Shown piece after piece: positions 12,285-23,662 of a stretch of 64,000 nucleotides of DNA (its first letter is position 1; each line of letters starts with the position of its first letter). The stretch comes from Pyronema omphalodes (lineage: Eukaryota; Ascomycota; Pezizomycetes; Pezizales; Pyronemataceae): the NCBI GenBank assembly GCA_024516155.1, contig JAJJXM010000070.1, positions 62,001 through 126,000 on the forward strand. Direction: 5' to 3'. Under the pieces are notes generated by a model that was given only the letters and a program-made list of their open reading frames with translations, searched no databases and was not told the DNA's origin. A program made the position numbers and the translations under genes.

Positions 12285-13496
12285 GCACGGCAAGTCTTAC
12301 GTCGTCGGTTCACCAGTATATTTTCGAGAACGGCCGACGATACCACTCTTACTATGGACCCGATAAATATCCCATTCCGACAGACGAGAAGGAACAAGAT
12401 CGGTATGTCCAGACTGCACCGCAAGGGCGGTTGGTTTCCAAAGACCATGGATAGAAATATTGAGCGATAGTGCAGACTAGACTTGAACCATGAGAATATG
12501 CGCCTCATATCAAACGATAAGCTCCACGAGGCCCCACTTCATGAACCTCATCGTATCTTGAACATCGGCACGGGTACAGGCATATGGATTCTGGGCCATA
12601 GATATGGCCGATCAATATCCAACGGTTGAGGTTATCGGAACCGATCTGAGCCCCATACAACCGGACTTAGTCCCCGCCAATTAGTCAGCTGCTTTTTCCT
12701 ATTGCCTAAATTGCTAACCCAGCTAATTCTCTGAACAGCCGCTTTGAAGTGGACGATGCTATGATGGGATGGACTTTCAAGGACGTTCGTTGCTCAGACA
12801 GAAGATTCCATTCAATATTTATGTTCGGGTGTACTGACATATTATGCTACCAGGGGTCCTTTGACTTCATTCACTGTCGGAATATCGCCTCGGGTGTTAG
12901 TGACTGGAACCATCTCGTATCAGAGATCATGCGGCAAGTAGCCAACGACATCCATGATATCTCTCTCTCTAACGTCAGGCTGTAGTTGCGTCGTCCCCGG
13001 AGGCTATTTCGAGCTCGCTGAATACAGTCTCACAATGAATTCCGATGATGGGACGATGAAGGAAGATAACCCAGCAAAGATTTACATGGACTATTTGCGG
13101 GAATCCATGCTCAAGATGGGACGGCCAGCGCCAACGCTCGAATTCATGAAGAGGCTTTTGGAGAACGCAGGATTTGAGGATGTCCAGGCGTTCGAAATCA
13201 AAGAGCCCATAGGACCCCGGCCCAAGGATCCGAGGCAAAAGCGAATTGGTGCGATGGTGCTGCTCAACTGCGAGACGGCGTTCGAAAGCTATAGCATGGC
13301 GGCATTCACAAAAATCCTCGGTATGGAAGCCGATAAGCGCAGTCCATATGCAATGCTGTACTTTCTGCGGTATGCAATAAAAACTATCACATGTATGCGG
13401 AATTGGACGTACCCCACGATCCTGAAAAAATGAAATTTTTTAAGTATTCCAAGACACAACAGGTATCGCGTTTATGGACGAAAACCTCATAGAATG
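12285..13496 (+). pseudogene. Methyltransferase copy 3, broken
   Basis: Homology to the family begins inside exon 2 at about 12285; exon 1 and the start are missing and replaced by unrelated repeat sequence. Exon 3 has a 7-base duplication (GGATTCT-type, near 12588) that shifts frame next to the SAM motif, whose DIG is changed to NIG. It also has a changed PDWVP (Trp to Leu) and a TAG in place of the exon-end codon. The exon 5 donor is GC instead of GT. Exon 6 (about 12978-13390) is well preserved up to a frameshift near 13345, and a VYGRKPHR-like last exon remains near 13460-13490. The long stretch still open in exon 6 (ORF 12954-13433) is a remnant and not a functional gene, unless it serves as donor sequence for its paralogues. 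Confidence 0.88.
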
Positions 13497-16400
13497 TAGT
13501 AAGCGACGTCTGATGCTGTAGTTTGTTTATGTAATCTCAAATTAGGTGCCGTTGAATACGTACTGTAATGTTATGCAGCCATATAAATCGCTTTTGAAAC
13601 AGCAGTAAACCTTTCGAATGTGATATGAAGATAGTGTATTGTCTTTTCAGCAAATAGGGGCGTGTATTTGATGTAACGTTGAAGTGTGTCTAGTGTAACC
13701 GGAAGAGGCATTAGTCATTCGGTACATAGCGATATCCAAGCTAGACTTGAGCTGCAGCTAGCGCATACCTTTGCAAGAATGATAGTAATGAATATGGCGC
13801 CGAAGATCATGTATTGGGTTGACAGGTGGTTAGTTTGTCATTGGATGCAGAGTCTACGATGGTTTGAACATCTATAGAGCGGGTTTTCCAGGAGTAGACG
13901 GCTTTCAGAAATATAATGTTGCAGTTTCAAACCTGAAATACTTGTGCAAGACATTCAGTCCTTTATCTGATGAGAAAAACAGATCATTGCGGATAGAATG
14001 GAGATGAGCAAGAACCGATATTCTGGAGAGGTGGAGCAACACTTACCAATAGCCTCAGCATATATTCTCTAAGTTACCAGTGATACCAGAAGGTAGGACC
14101 GGGAGCCTATGTAGAAGAAATCCTCTACAGTCAATAGAAATTCCAATGCTTTGTAGAATCAGGACCAGCAGTCTTCAGGACACCATGGACCGTACCACCC
14201 GCAGGTGATCATGTGTGACCACGATAATAGTCACATCCGGTCACTCGCTGGGGACCGTTATTACTACGGCCTACGATATTGTGCTGAGAAAATTTCAATG
14301 CATCGCGCTAGTGGAATCTCGCTATACTTAAGTCCTCACAACAAGAATTATATGGTAATAAAGCAGGATGCTCCTTCTCTTCGCTAGTCGAATGCACCAC
14401 TTGCCCTGCACTTGCGATTTTATTATCTGAAGTTTGCTTGGTAAGCCCGCTTGAGATAGCGCGGCAAGCCTCTAATCAAGATTTTGCAACTGCGATGATG
14501 ACATATTGATAATCGCGTACGCTGATTAACTTTTCAAACATTCTAGCGCGCTGAATGTGTTATCACTGAGGCTACAGCAACGGCCATTAGTTGGATGCTT
14601 AGCTCCACTGAATACACGCTGATATTTGTCATATTGATACTGGAAACGTGATTTAAAGCAAAAATCAATGCCGAACAATCATTCCAAAAGTTGTAACTTT
14701 GAATTTACGCAGGCAATAGCGTCAAAGACGCACTCAATGAAAACAAACGAATCAGAAAGAATCAATGGTACCAGTCTGCTGTAAAAGTCAGTAGAAACAT
14801 CTTTCATATAGCATTGCTTTAGCCCTTTAGTACGCTGAAGAGATTTGTGTTAAATCTGCCTTTAAATAAACCTTGTGCCACTAAGGTGTTTTTTTGCAGC
14901 ACCTATAGCTCCACAACCACCCCGCCAAACTGAGCTTGGGCGGTATAACTATTATCTATTACACTACATGGTCCCTACATACTAAATTCATATTTATTTT
15001 CTTTGTATGGTTTTTAGCTGTTGGCGTTGCAGTTGGCGTTGGGTTATTGTTTCGAGCGTTGAACCACTGTACCTGAACTCTGCACCTCGAGCGATCACTC
15101 GCGCTAAGCTTTGCCTTCACGCGAGGATGTCGCCTGTACGAAGTTACACCCCTATTATTCCGACACATCCTGGTAGATACGCACTTCCACATATGTGTAG
15201 TAGATAGTTCTGTGTTCAACCCCTACAATTCAAAAACGGTGATCACGCATGTCTTAAAACTTGCGTCTTGCATAATTGCTGCGTTGTTTACCTGGCCGTG
15301 CCTTACAAACCAATTTCCTTTTTGTCCTGAATAGTTGTTTACGGTCGTAATTTATTACAGCCTCAACTGGAACCGACCAACGAATGTATTTCATGGCTTT
15401 CGTCTTTCTCACTTCGTTGCCTCAGCCGCAACCGCTGTTGAAAGGGTACCAAAAGAATAAATTCCGAAATGCATTCCTCAAGCTGTAAGGTACGCTTCGT
15501 ATGTTATGTACACTGCTGATGGAGTTGCAAAGTGTATCCATCTATGCTATCCACTCTGTCAGTACAAAATAAAAAATAATAAATGTGTAACATGAATTAT
15601 GCACCCCTCGCCTGGCAAGCTCTGCGTAGACATGCAGGAAGTTATAATGTAGAAGAGTACGGTATGTGCTACAACGCATATGAGATTGGGTGACTTTCCG
15701 GGCTGCCTGGAGAAACTCCGCAGATGAATTTGGGCGATGAGATCTGTGTAAATAAAAGCGCCATCCCGTGAACCACTTTTTGACTGAATACCCAATGTAG
15801 CGGGAAGGTGTGTGTGAAATGCAACATATCGCTTGCACGTGTAAGTTGAGAGCTTTATAGTAACATACATACATTTTCGAGTCGCTCATACAACTGCGCT
15901 TTCATATTTTGTGATGGTTGTGACGCTTTTGTGGGCGGGCTGGCACGAACGCATGAATCTTAACTTCGCCCGCTCTCTCGCGGCTAGCTAACATCACTAG
16001 CTTCGTGATACTGTGCTGAGGAACTTTGAATTAACTCTTAGCGCCTCCAAATCACATTGCACCACACCCTATTTATTTTTAACTTTAGCGCTAAGCAGGG
16101 TATCTCGGTAGATCTCGACCAACCGCTTTTGGTTTTTGGCCACCTATTTCGATGTCCAAATCAAATCATGTGAACAAACCCCCGCTCTGCGAGTAAATTA
16201 AAGTTTGACTTTTGGGGCGACAGCTTCCAACTGTGCTCGGACGAAGACGGTCGAAACATCCCTGTTTTAAGGTTTAAAAGTCCTTCCATACCTTCCGGAA
16301 TACCCTGCACCCGCATGTCTTCCAATAAACATTAGAATGCATACATACTGAAGGCATCGAGATTCGTGAGATCGATCGGGTTGATCGCTGCGACGGCTAC

Positions 16401-16514
16401 TTGTTTTTCGAAGTTTATATTGATCCGTGAACCCTCAGGCTCATCGTATATTGACGGTGTATCCTTTCAGTGGAGGACAGAACACAGACAACAATATCAA
16501 CACAAATGAACACA
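13497..16514. other. Gene-poor region with degenerate repeats
   Basis: No gene is supportable over 3 kb. It holds a diverged copy of the 240-bp inverted-repeat element family at about 14640-14845 and the 14,900-15,120 segment related to 7740-7940. Remaining ORFs are below 120 codons and overlap on both strands without motifs. The last ~200 bases are the promoter of methyltransferase copy 4. Confidence 0.5.
14640..14845. repeat. Diverged copy of the 240-bp MITE family
   Basis: The interior shares AAAAGTTGTAACT(T/C)TGAA-TTAC ... GACGC(A/G)CTCAAT with 38,745-38,800, and the right end shares ATATAGCATTGCTTTAGCC with the right terminus of that copy. The ends are degraded and no target duplication can be read. 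Confidence 0.5.
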
Positions 16515-17859
16515 ATGCTCGAAGTTGATCCATCCTTGGTGAGTTCTACTTTGTTTATTTCGTGATTTTCTTTTAACTTGAGTAGCTTGAAAAACCGGAA
16601 GATGAGGATTATAATTCCGCGGGATATGATACCAGCACAGCAAGTCTCACGTCATCATTGCATCAGTATATCTTCGAGAATGGCCGAAGATACCACGCAT
16701 ATTATGGACCGGATAAATATCTCATGCCAACAGATGAAAAAGAACAAGATCGGTATGTATGCTGAGAAATGACCGGAAGGATTGTTGGTAGGAAAACATT
16801 TTGGCGGAAGATACTGACCAACGGTACAGACTTGACTTGAACCATGAAATGATGCGGATGGTTTGGAATGATAAGCTTCACGAGGCTCCCCTTCATGAAC
16901 CTCATCGAATTTTAGACATCGGCACGGGTACAGGTATATGGGCTATAGATATGGCAGACCAATATCCAAGGGCAAAGGTTATCGGGACCGATTTGAGCCC
17001 GATACAACCAGACTGGGTTCCATCCAATTGGTAGGGTTTTATTGCCTAGATCTAATTTTAGCAAAGCTAATCTTTTGGGTACTGTAGTCACTTTGAGGTG
17101 GACGACTTTATGTTGTCATGGACATTTAAGGACGTTAGTTGCCATGTGCCAGAATCACGGCGTGGAATAGAATGAGGAGATATTGACATATCTTGGTTAT
17201 AGGACTCTTTTGACTTTATTCACGCTCGGAATATTTCCTCGGGCATTAGTGACTGGAACCATCTTGCAAGCGAGATGATGCGGTAAGTGGCCGATCAAAT
17301 AAATATATGACATTTCTAATCTCTATTTGCAGTTGCACCATTCCCGGGGGTTACGTTGAACTCTGTGAATATAGTATCACGATTAATTGCGATGACGGTA
17401 CAATGAAACACGATAATGGCATGAAGATATATGCAGATCATTTGCGAGAAGCCATGAGGAAGATGGGACGGCCACCGCCGGAGCTGAAATCCATGAAGCT
17501 GTTATTGGAGAAAGCAGGATTTGAAGACGTCCATGTATCGCAAGCCAAAGAGCCCCTGGGCCCATGGCCAAAGGATGAAAGACAAAAGAAGATTGGTGCA
17601 ATGTCATTGCTGAATTGTGAGACCGGACTTGAAAGCTATGGAATGGCGGCGTTCACTAGGGTTCTGGGCATGGATGTCGAAAAGGCTCGTGCCATTTGCG
17701 ATGCAGGACTCGCCGCGGTTAGGAATAAGAATTATCACATGTACGCAAAATAGTAAGTACCCTATTTTTACCAATTCTCAAGGAATCATAGTAGGTGGTC
17801 TAACTTGAAATAGCTATCGTGCGTATGGACGAAAACCCAAGCAAATGAGAGATGCCTAA
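16515..17859 (+). CDS. LaeA-like SAM-dependent methyltransferase, copy 4
   Basis: Seven exons at 16515-16538, 16586-16752, 16830-17030, 17088-17133, 17203-17282, 17333-17752 and 17814-17859 encode 327 aa. An in-frame ATG three codons upstream (16506) would add MNT; I chose 16515 because it gives the MLEVDPS start of the paralogues. Motif [15 protein letters not shown] and the [18 protein letters not shown] segment are intact. It differs from copies 1 and 2 at positions conserved between them: HFEVDDFMLSW in exon 4 and FIHARNISSG in exon 5. The C-terminus ends KYYRAYGRKPKQMRDA. As with the other copies, the reaction is methyl transfer from SAM to an unknown acceptor, and no neighbouring biosynthetic gene helps to name it. 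Confidence 0.87.
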
Positions 17860-19961
17860 TAGTGTATACGTTTCATATCATGCTGGATCAGGTCCTGTGT
17901 TTTAAGAAGCAATGTCATTAGGTGTAGTAATAGCAATGAACATTGACACGACAGTGACCTTTTATGATGATTGAACAAAGAGGGTACATCGCCTTGGCAT
18001 TTCAATGGGAGCAGTGATCCTGAAAACTTTAACCTGGTATCCAGAAAATATTGCAATACCTTACCCGCAACCCGTTATGAAGAATAACTTACAGGACGAA
18101 AAAGGAAAAAAATAAAAAAAAGAATCTGATCTCGAGTGATAGAGTATGATACTCAATGCATGCCCACAATCATCGCCATCACCGCTATCACCACCAAGAC
18201 AACATTCCAATCACTCAACCATCCCTGTAAATACCTCCCCCGTTCAACACCATCCCCTAATCTTCAATATGCGAAAATTAATTCTCTGTTTATATCTCTC
18301 TTAACTATATTTTCCGTCTTGAGCATTGGAACTAGTTTTTTCTACGTTTCTATTTTCCTACTATGCCAGTTTGTTTATATTTATAAGGTATTATGATATT
18401 ATGATTTCAAACATGGAGACTGGATAGCTAGGTTAACGGGTTTAATCAATTATATTATGAACTAGTGGATGTGATTGTATTTTAAACTAGTGGTTATAAT
18501 TATGATACGGGTGGTTGTGATTATATTGTGCGTGGTATCGCGGCAGATGAATAATGGAATACTGGGGGTTGGTTTCTGGTTATATGTGCTGGTTGTAGTG
18601 GATCTAGGATTATGATGATGGTGATTGCGATGGTGATTGTGATTGGGATTGGGATATACTGGAGGAGTGGAATAGAGGGATGGCTTTTTGCTGTATATGG
18701 AAAAACCTGAATGGTATCGCGGTGATTGTTAGTTTTAGGTGTGGAGTTTGACCGGTTGTGAGGACTTGGAGTGCGGATGAGGTGAAAGGGGGAATAGGAG
18801 AAGGGGATCTATCGTGTTTCAATAAGGGACTGTCGATGGATCAGTGGACGAGTCATGAGTAATGAAAGACATTGTGCTGCTATGAAACTACAGAAGCTCA
18901 TAACGGCACAACACTTGCAAAAAAAGAAAGACAACACAGAAAGGAAATCAACACGATAAACAAACAAAAAAACAATAACACGAAAAGACAGCCCCGTAGG
19001 AAACACAACATAACTAAGCCTAGGCGTATATAGCAAACCCAACCAACGCAAGTCATAGCATCGACTTTAAAAATCCAATATCATTTCCAGACTATCCTCA
19101 TCCTTATTCACCAAACAGAAGCAGCAAAACAATTAAAGCAACAACAACTAAAACAAAAACCACATAAAAGAGTAAAAGAAGAACTCCAACATGCGCCCAA
19201 AGCAAAACTACACAAAAGCATTGCATTGCATTCCGAAAGGCAAATACTAGAAAATCAAAACACTAAAGCAAATCTTCCATATACTCCACTAAGGGTTCTC
19301 AATACCGAAGCTGGGAGGAGATGATGAATCAGTTAGATGGATGATGATATGTATTCCCACCGAGGGTTGATGGCTATGGGTTATTTAAACTTCGCCAACA
19401 TAGCCGAAATTCGTTCTAAATATGGTTCAAAACATTGTTAGTAATCAACACATCTTAGGACTCATACTATCCTCAAATGACTTCTTTTATATAAAGTTAG
19501 GAAAGTAAAAGGAAACAAGAAACTTACTTTTCATCCTCTCAGAAATCGGTCTCTTTTTAATCTTATCTTTTTCGCCGCCGTCTGTCGTTTTAATGGCGTT
19601 ACCCTCGCCTCCTCTCTGTCATTCAATGGTAGTTAGCAAAAGTTCTCAACCATTCTATGGTTATTCCATTTTCGGCGCGCGCCGCGTCTTATGGAATAAC
19701 TATGGGAGGAAAGAAAAAAGTGCAAGGAAACAAAAAGAAACAAATACAAAAAAACAACCCAAGGACATGAAAACCTGGGGGTGGCGGGGGGGAGGGGGGG
19801 TTAGTGGGAGGTAACAGGATAAGCAAACAACAAAACAGCAAAAACTCGGGAATTCCAAAACCAAACAACCAAACAACCAAATCCCCCGAAACATCAACCG
19901 TCCGAGATACTATCAGAATGATACGGAACTCAAGCCCAGCTTTAACCAGCTAAACAAAAAG
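17860..19961. other. Intergenic, low complexity
   Basis: This is the boundary between the repeat-rich island and the conserved core. It holds AT-rich sequence, a GATTGTGATTGGGATTGGGA-type run near 18,620-18,660 and purine/pyrimidine-skewed low-complexity tracts at 18,900-19,250 and 19,710-19,900. No ORF shows conserved features. Confidence 0.5.
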
Positions 19962-20813
19962 CTACCAACCACCCCAATGAAAATATCCCATGCGATCGAG
20001 TTCCCTCCATGCAGTCCCCCACCTATGCCTCGGAACCTCATCAGAAATCGATTCACTTGTACGTACCCCCGTGTGAACGCCTTCACCCTCCTCTCGTGCT
20101 GGAACTATCGCTTCGGTTGGTATAACATCGCCGTCGCCTCTGGTGTTGCCTTTGCCGTCGGTGGCTGCGGCTCCTGTTGTGGTTGTGGCTGCGGCTGCGC
20201 CGCCGTTGCTGGATATGTTACCGGCTCCTCCGCGACCGGAACTATAGGCCGCCCCGGATGCGGTGGGGTCGGCTTCGTGGTGTATCTCGCCGTCGACATA
20301 GGTGGTTGAGTCGGGGCAGATGTTGCCTTGGCCTGGAGAGGCGGCGGCGTTAGTGTTGGTTGAAGTAGACATGGTGAGTGTAGATGGAATGTTGTGAATG
20401 ATTAAGGAGTTATGAGTTGTAGTGTAGTGATGAGGATGAGGAAGGATGAGAGGAGGGAAGGGAGAAGGGGGGGCGGTATATGTATGGGGGAAAAGCGGGC
20501 TGCGGTGTTGGATAATGAATAGAAGTGGGAATAGAATTCTATCCCCGTGCTCCCTTTCATTCCATGGAAGCCAGGAAATCTGGCGGTTTCGTAGCTCAGG
20601 TTCATTCAAACAGACTGCAAGAGAGCTTGATATATCGTGTTTCAGTGCTGTGGGAGTTCCTCCACCATGCCTTGAGAGCTCCTCCAGCTTATCAAGAAAC
20701 AGCTTTCAAGGCAGGGAGGACAAAGCACCGAACGAGAGCGACGAAGAAATCAATGAAGAAGCAGGAAATCACTTACCACCGCGGCCATGGGATACTGCTG
20801 GTTTCTCAGACAT
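19962..20813 (-). CDS. GRGG-repeat small protein (DUF3602-type)
   Basis: Two exons: 20777-20813 (37 nt, MSEKPAVSHGRGG) and 19962-20332, joined across a 444-nt intron with a GTAAGT donor and CAG acceptor, giving 135 aa. The join creates GRGGQGNICPD, matched downstream by a second GRGGAGNI. Repeated GRGGAGN words are the hallmark of fungal DUF3602 proteins, which are small, low-complexity and of unknown function. The middle is Gly/Ala/Thr-rich and the C-terminus ends RELDRMGYFHWGGW. An alternative start inside the intron (MSTSTNTNAAASPGQGN, at 20371) would give a similar-length protein but lose the first GRGG motif, so I prefer the spliced form. The protein is predicted to be soluble and largely disordered. 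Confidence 0.72.
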
Positions 20814-23662
20814 GTTATTATGTTTCTAGAAGCTGTTTGGTAGAGGTGGAGCTGTAGGTGAAGCTGAAGCTGAAGATATTTGGGCTTTAGCTAGCTTAGT
20901 AGTATTCGAGCTCGCTTGTCGAAGATTAATCAGTCGATCCTCAAGAATATTTCTTAGTTGGCGGTATATGACGACAAACAGATATCCAAGGAGTTTGCTC
21001 AAGCAAAGTCGATATGGGTGCCTTATGTATGTTTTCCAACAACTCGCCTAGCCATGGCAGCTATCTGTAAGGAACCACCTGTCATTGTCATACAATCCAA
21101 GCCCTCCTTCTATTCCTGTCAACACCGTTCGGCTTCTTTGTATGGTCACCATATTTTGACATCGCTGTGTAACACACCCGTGATGCAGGTTTTAATCGCC
21201 GTCCACTCGAGATGGGACATGCCAAGCCCGTCGGGTGTCCTGTTATCGCGATATCGACGCGCCAAGACCGCGGGGAAAAGCGTCATACCGTCGTTGGTCG
21301 TCGACGGTCGGTCACCAGGCATAAGGCAAACCCCAGCACCGGGAAACGAGGAAACGAACACATAGGCGAAACACCCTAAACACCCGATGATTGACATGAC
21401 ATATCTATCTATCGCTTCCGAGTATCGTACAGACGCGCGCGACGGGTATCGGTATCTTTCCTACGGGTCCTTATATGGTGCATAATAGGGTCAATACAAC
21501 CCAACCAAACCCTATCTTCGGCGTAAAATGAAGGAAAAAAATCCCCGGGAACAAGTTTTTACATGCACATACAGTTGTATATGATATCCAAAGCGCATAC
21601 CATCAATGTAGATTGTTCCTGCATGAAGATTGATGAATGAGCAACATATGTATACCAGCGCCGACTGCAGCACTCGTACTAAAACAGCTATATCTCTAGC
21701 CTGTAAGTAACACAGCTCCTTCTTAAAAAATTAAAGTTAGAAGAAGAACCCATCTCAGTGGAATCACTGAGGCCGATCGCCGACGGCATATCTGACAACT
21801 AACGTAGCTATCTAATGACACTCTTCCCAGATTCCAAGTCCCGAATCCCAAACCCCGAACTCCGAACTGCTCATCCTGAACCCCGAATCCAATCCCGAAC
21901 CATGAACCCCGAATCCGGAACCTCGATAACAGTAACAGTGTTGATCACGCGGATAATCACGGGATGATCATAATCAATCATGTGTCTGTCTAAATATTCT
22001 AATATTCTAATATTCTAATATCCCTACATTCTGTATTCTCCATATGATAGTATTCCTAAAACACCATGCATACTTCAATTCATCTTCAACAACCATTCAA
22101 ATCTATGATTCCATACCATATCATAGCAGCAAGTCGTTCAGGGGGTGGTATAGAAAACTACTAACCATGGAAGTTAATGTATGGAGGCCATACTAAGCAT
22201 GGAGTTTTGTACCAGGAAAAATTTGCATAAGATTATGGTTTTTTATATAGATAGATAGATAGAAAAAAGCCAGCTGATCAAGAAAAAAACTTAAAAACTT
22301 AAAAACTCAAAACCTTACTATCAAACCACCAGACCATCGCATACCCCCGTTCCCGAATTCCGAATCCCAATCAATCACATAACAATTACCAACACCAAAC
22401 ACCCGACACCCCATATTCCGCCTAGATCCCGACTCTAAAACTCTATACAGATTCCACCTAGCATATATCTAAAAATCTTACCCCAGGGCCCAAGAAAACT
22501 CCCCATACCGTAGCATCCGCATATGCATGACTTGCTGGTTTATAATAGCCATTCCATCACTTCAAAGAAAGGAAAAAAGGCCAACCCTATACATATAAAC
22601 ACTATATGTATGTAAAATAAAAAAATATATCATAAAACTACATCCACATGCCTGAATTTAGTTAACTCCATCATATTTCAGTGCTGCTAGGTTGAGGATT
22701 CTAGGATTCCAGGTTATGGGTTATAGGTTGTAGGTTATGGTATGCGGTATATGGTACATGGTATGCGGTATTGATATATTCCATTCGACCAATGATGAGT
22801 AATCCATAGAAAGTAAATACCAAAAAAAAAAGGAACGCCGAGAAAAAATTAAACAAAAATAGTATCAATCCGAAACAACAACTCATGTGTTATGATAGAA
22901 ACGAGTTTTTTTTTTTTTTTTTTTTTTGAATATATATATTAGGGTAATCACCAAAAGCATGCTGGGGAAAAGTGGCAAGGATACCATGGAGTTAACAATT
23001 ATGGTATAGTCGTTAGTCCGCAGCATCTCGAAAATACGATCCTTAGATCTAGAACGTGTTTCTTACGTTGAACGGGCTGATATATTTAGAAAAATATTAC
23101 TTGGCTTTTAATTTACCGAGTTGGTAATCGGCTACCCCTTTGGAAATTGGAACTCGATGTACCAGCAGCAACGGAAATTATCAGATCATGCCTATATATA
23201 GTTTCAATGGACCTAGTGGCGATTTTGAATGGTATGGTATGGGATAGGGGATTATTCGGCTGGCCATGCTGTAGGACATTTTAATTGATGGAGTTGGTGG
23301 AGTTGATGGTAGGAACTGGATCGCTGCTTATCTCAATCCCTCTCTCTCTCTCTCTCTCTCCGCCATTCACTTTCGAGTCCTACGGCGCCCAGACAATGCG
23401 CCGGGTGGTTTTCAGTCCATCATAACGTCATCACGTTATAATCGTTCACAAGCCTCCCGTGCCCCAAGTCAAATATCATGTATCAGGTATCAACAGTTGT
23501 ATTCTCAAAAAAACACAAGTAAATATATACGCCAAAGTTCAAACCAAACCAAAACCAACGCAACGCAAGTCAACCCAGCCAACCCAAATAAAGTAATTCA
23601 CAATCATAAACCGCATCACACCAACATCTATCTATACCATTCATATCCACAGTGGTGGGTAT
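20814..23662. other. Intergenic region without gene
   Basis: Nearly 3 kb with no supportable gene. A 135-codon ORF at 20958-21365 has no motif. The region has degenerate CCGAATCC-like repeats at 21,835-21,930, four TAATATTC units near 21,995-22,022, a short GATA run at 22,245-22,262, GGTTAT/GGTATGCGGTA-type repeats at 22,690-22,770, a T run at 22,908-22,927 and a CT microsatellite at about 23,338-23,360. Confidence 0.5.

Noticed and set aside
3378..17859. Secondary-metabolite gene cluster
   Set aside because: LaeA-like methyltransferases suggest it, but no polyketide synthase, peptide synthetase, terpene cyclase, P450, transporter or transcription factor is present.
20958..21365. 135-codon plus ORF
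   Set aside because: No motif, mixed composition and overlapping minus ORF; nothing upstream or downstream supports a gene.
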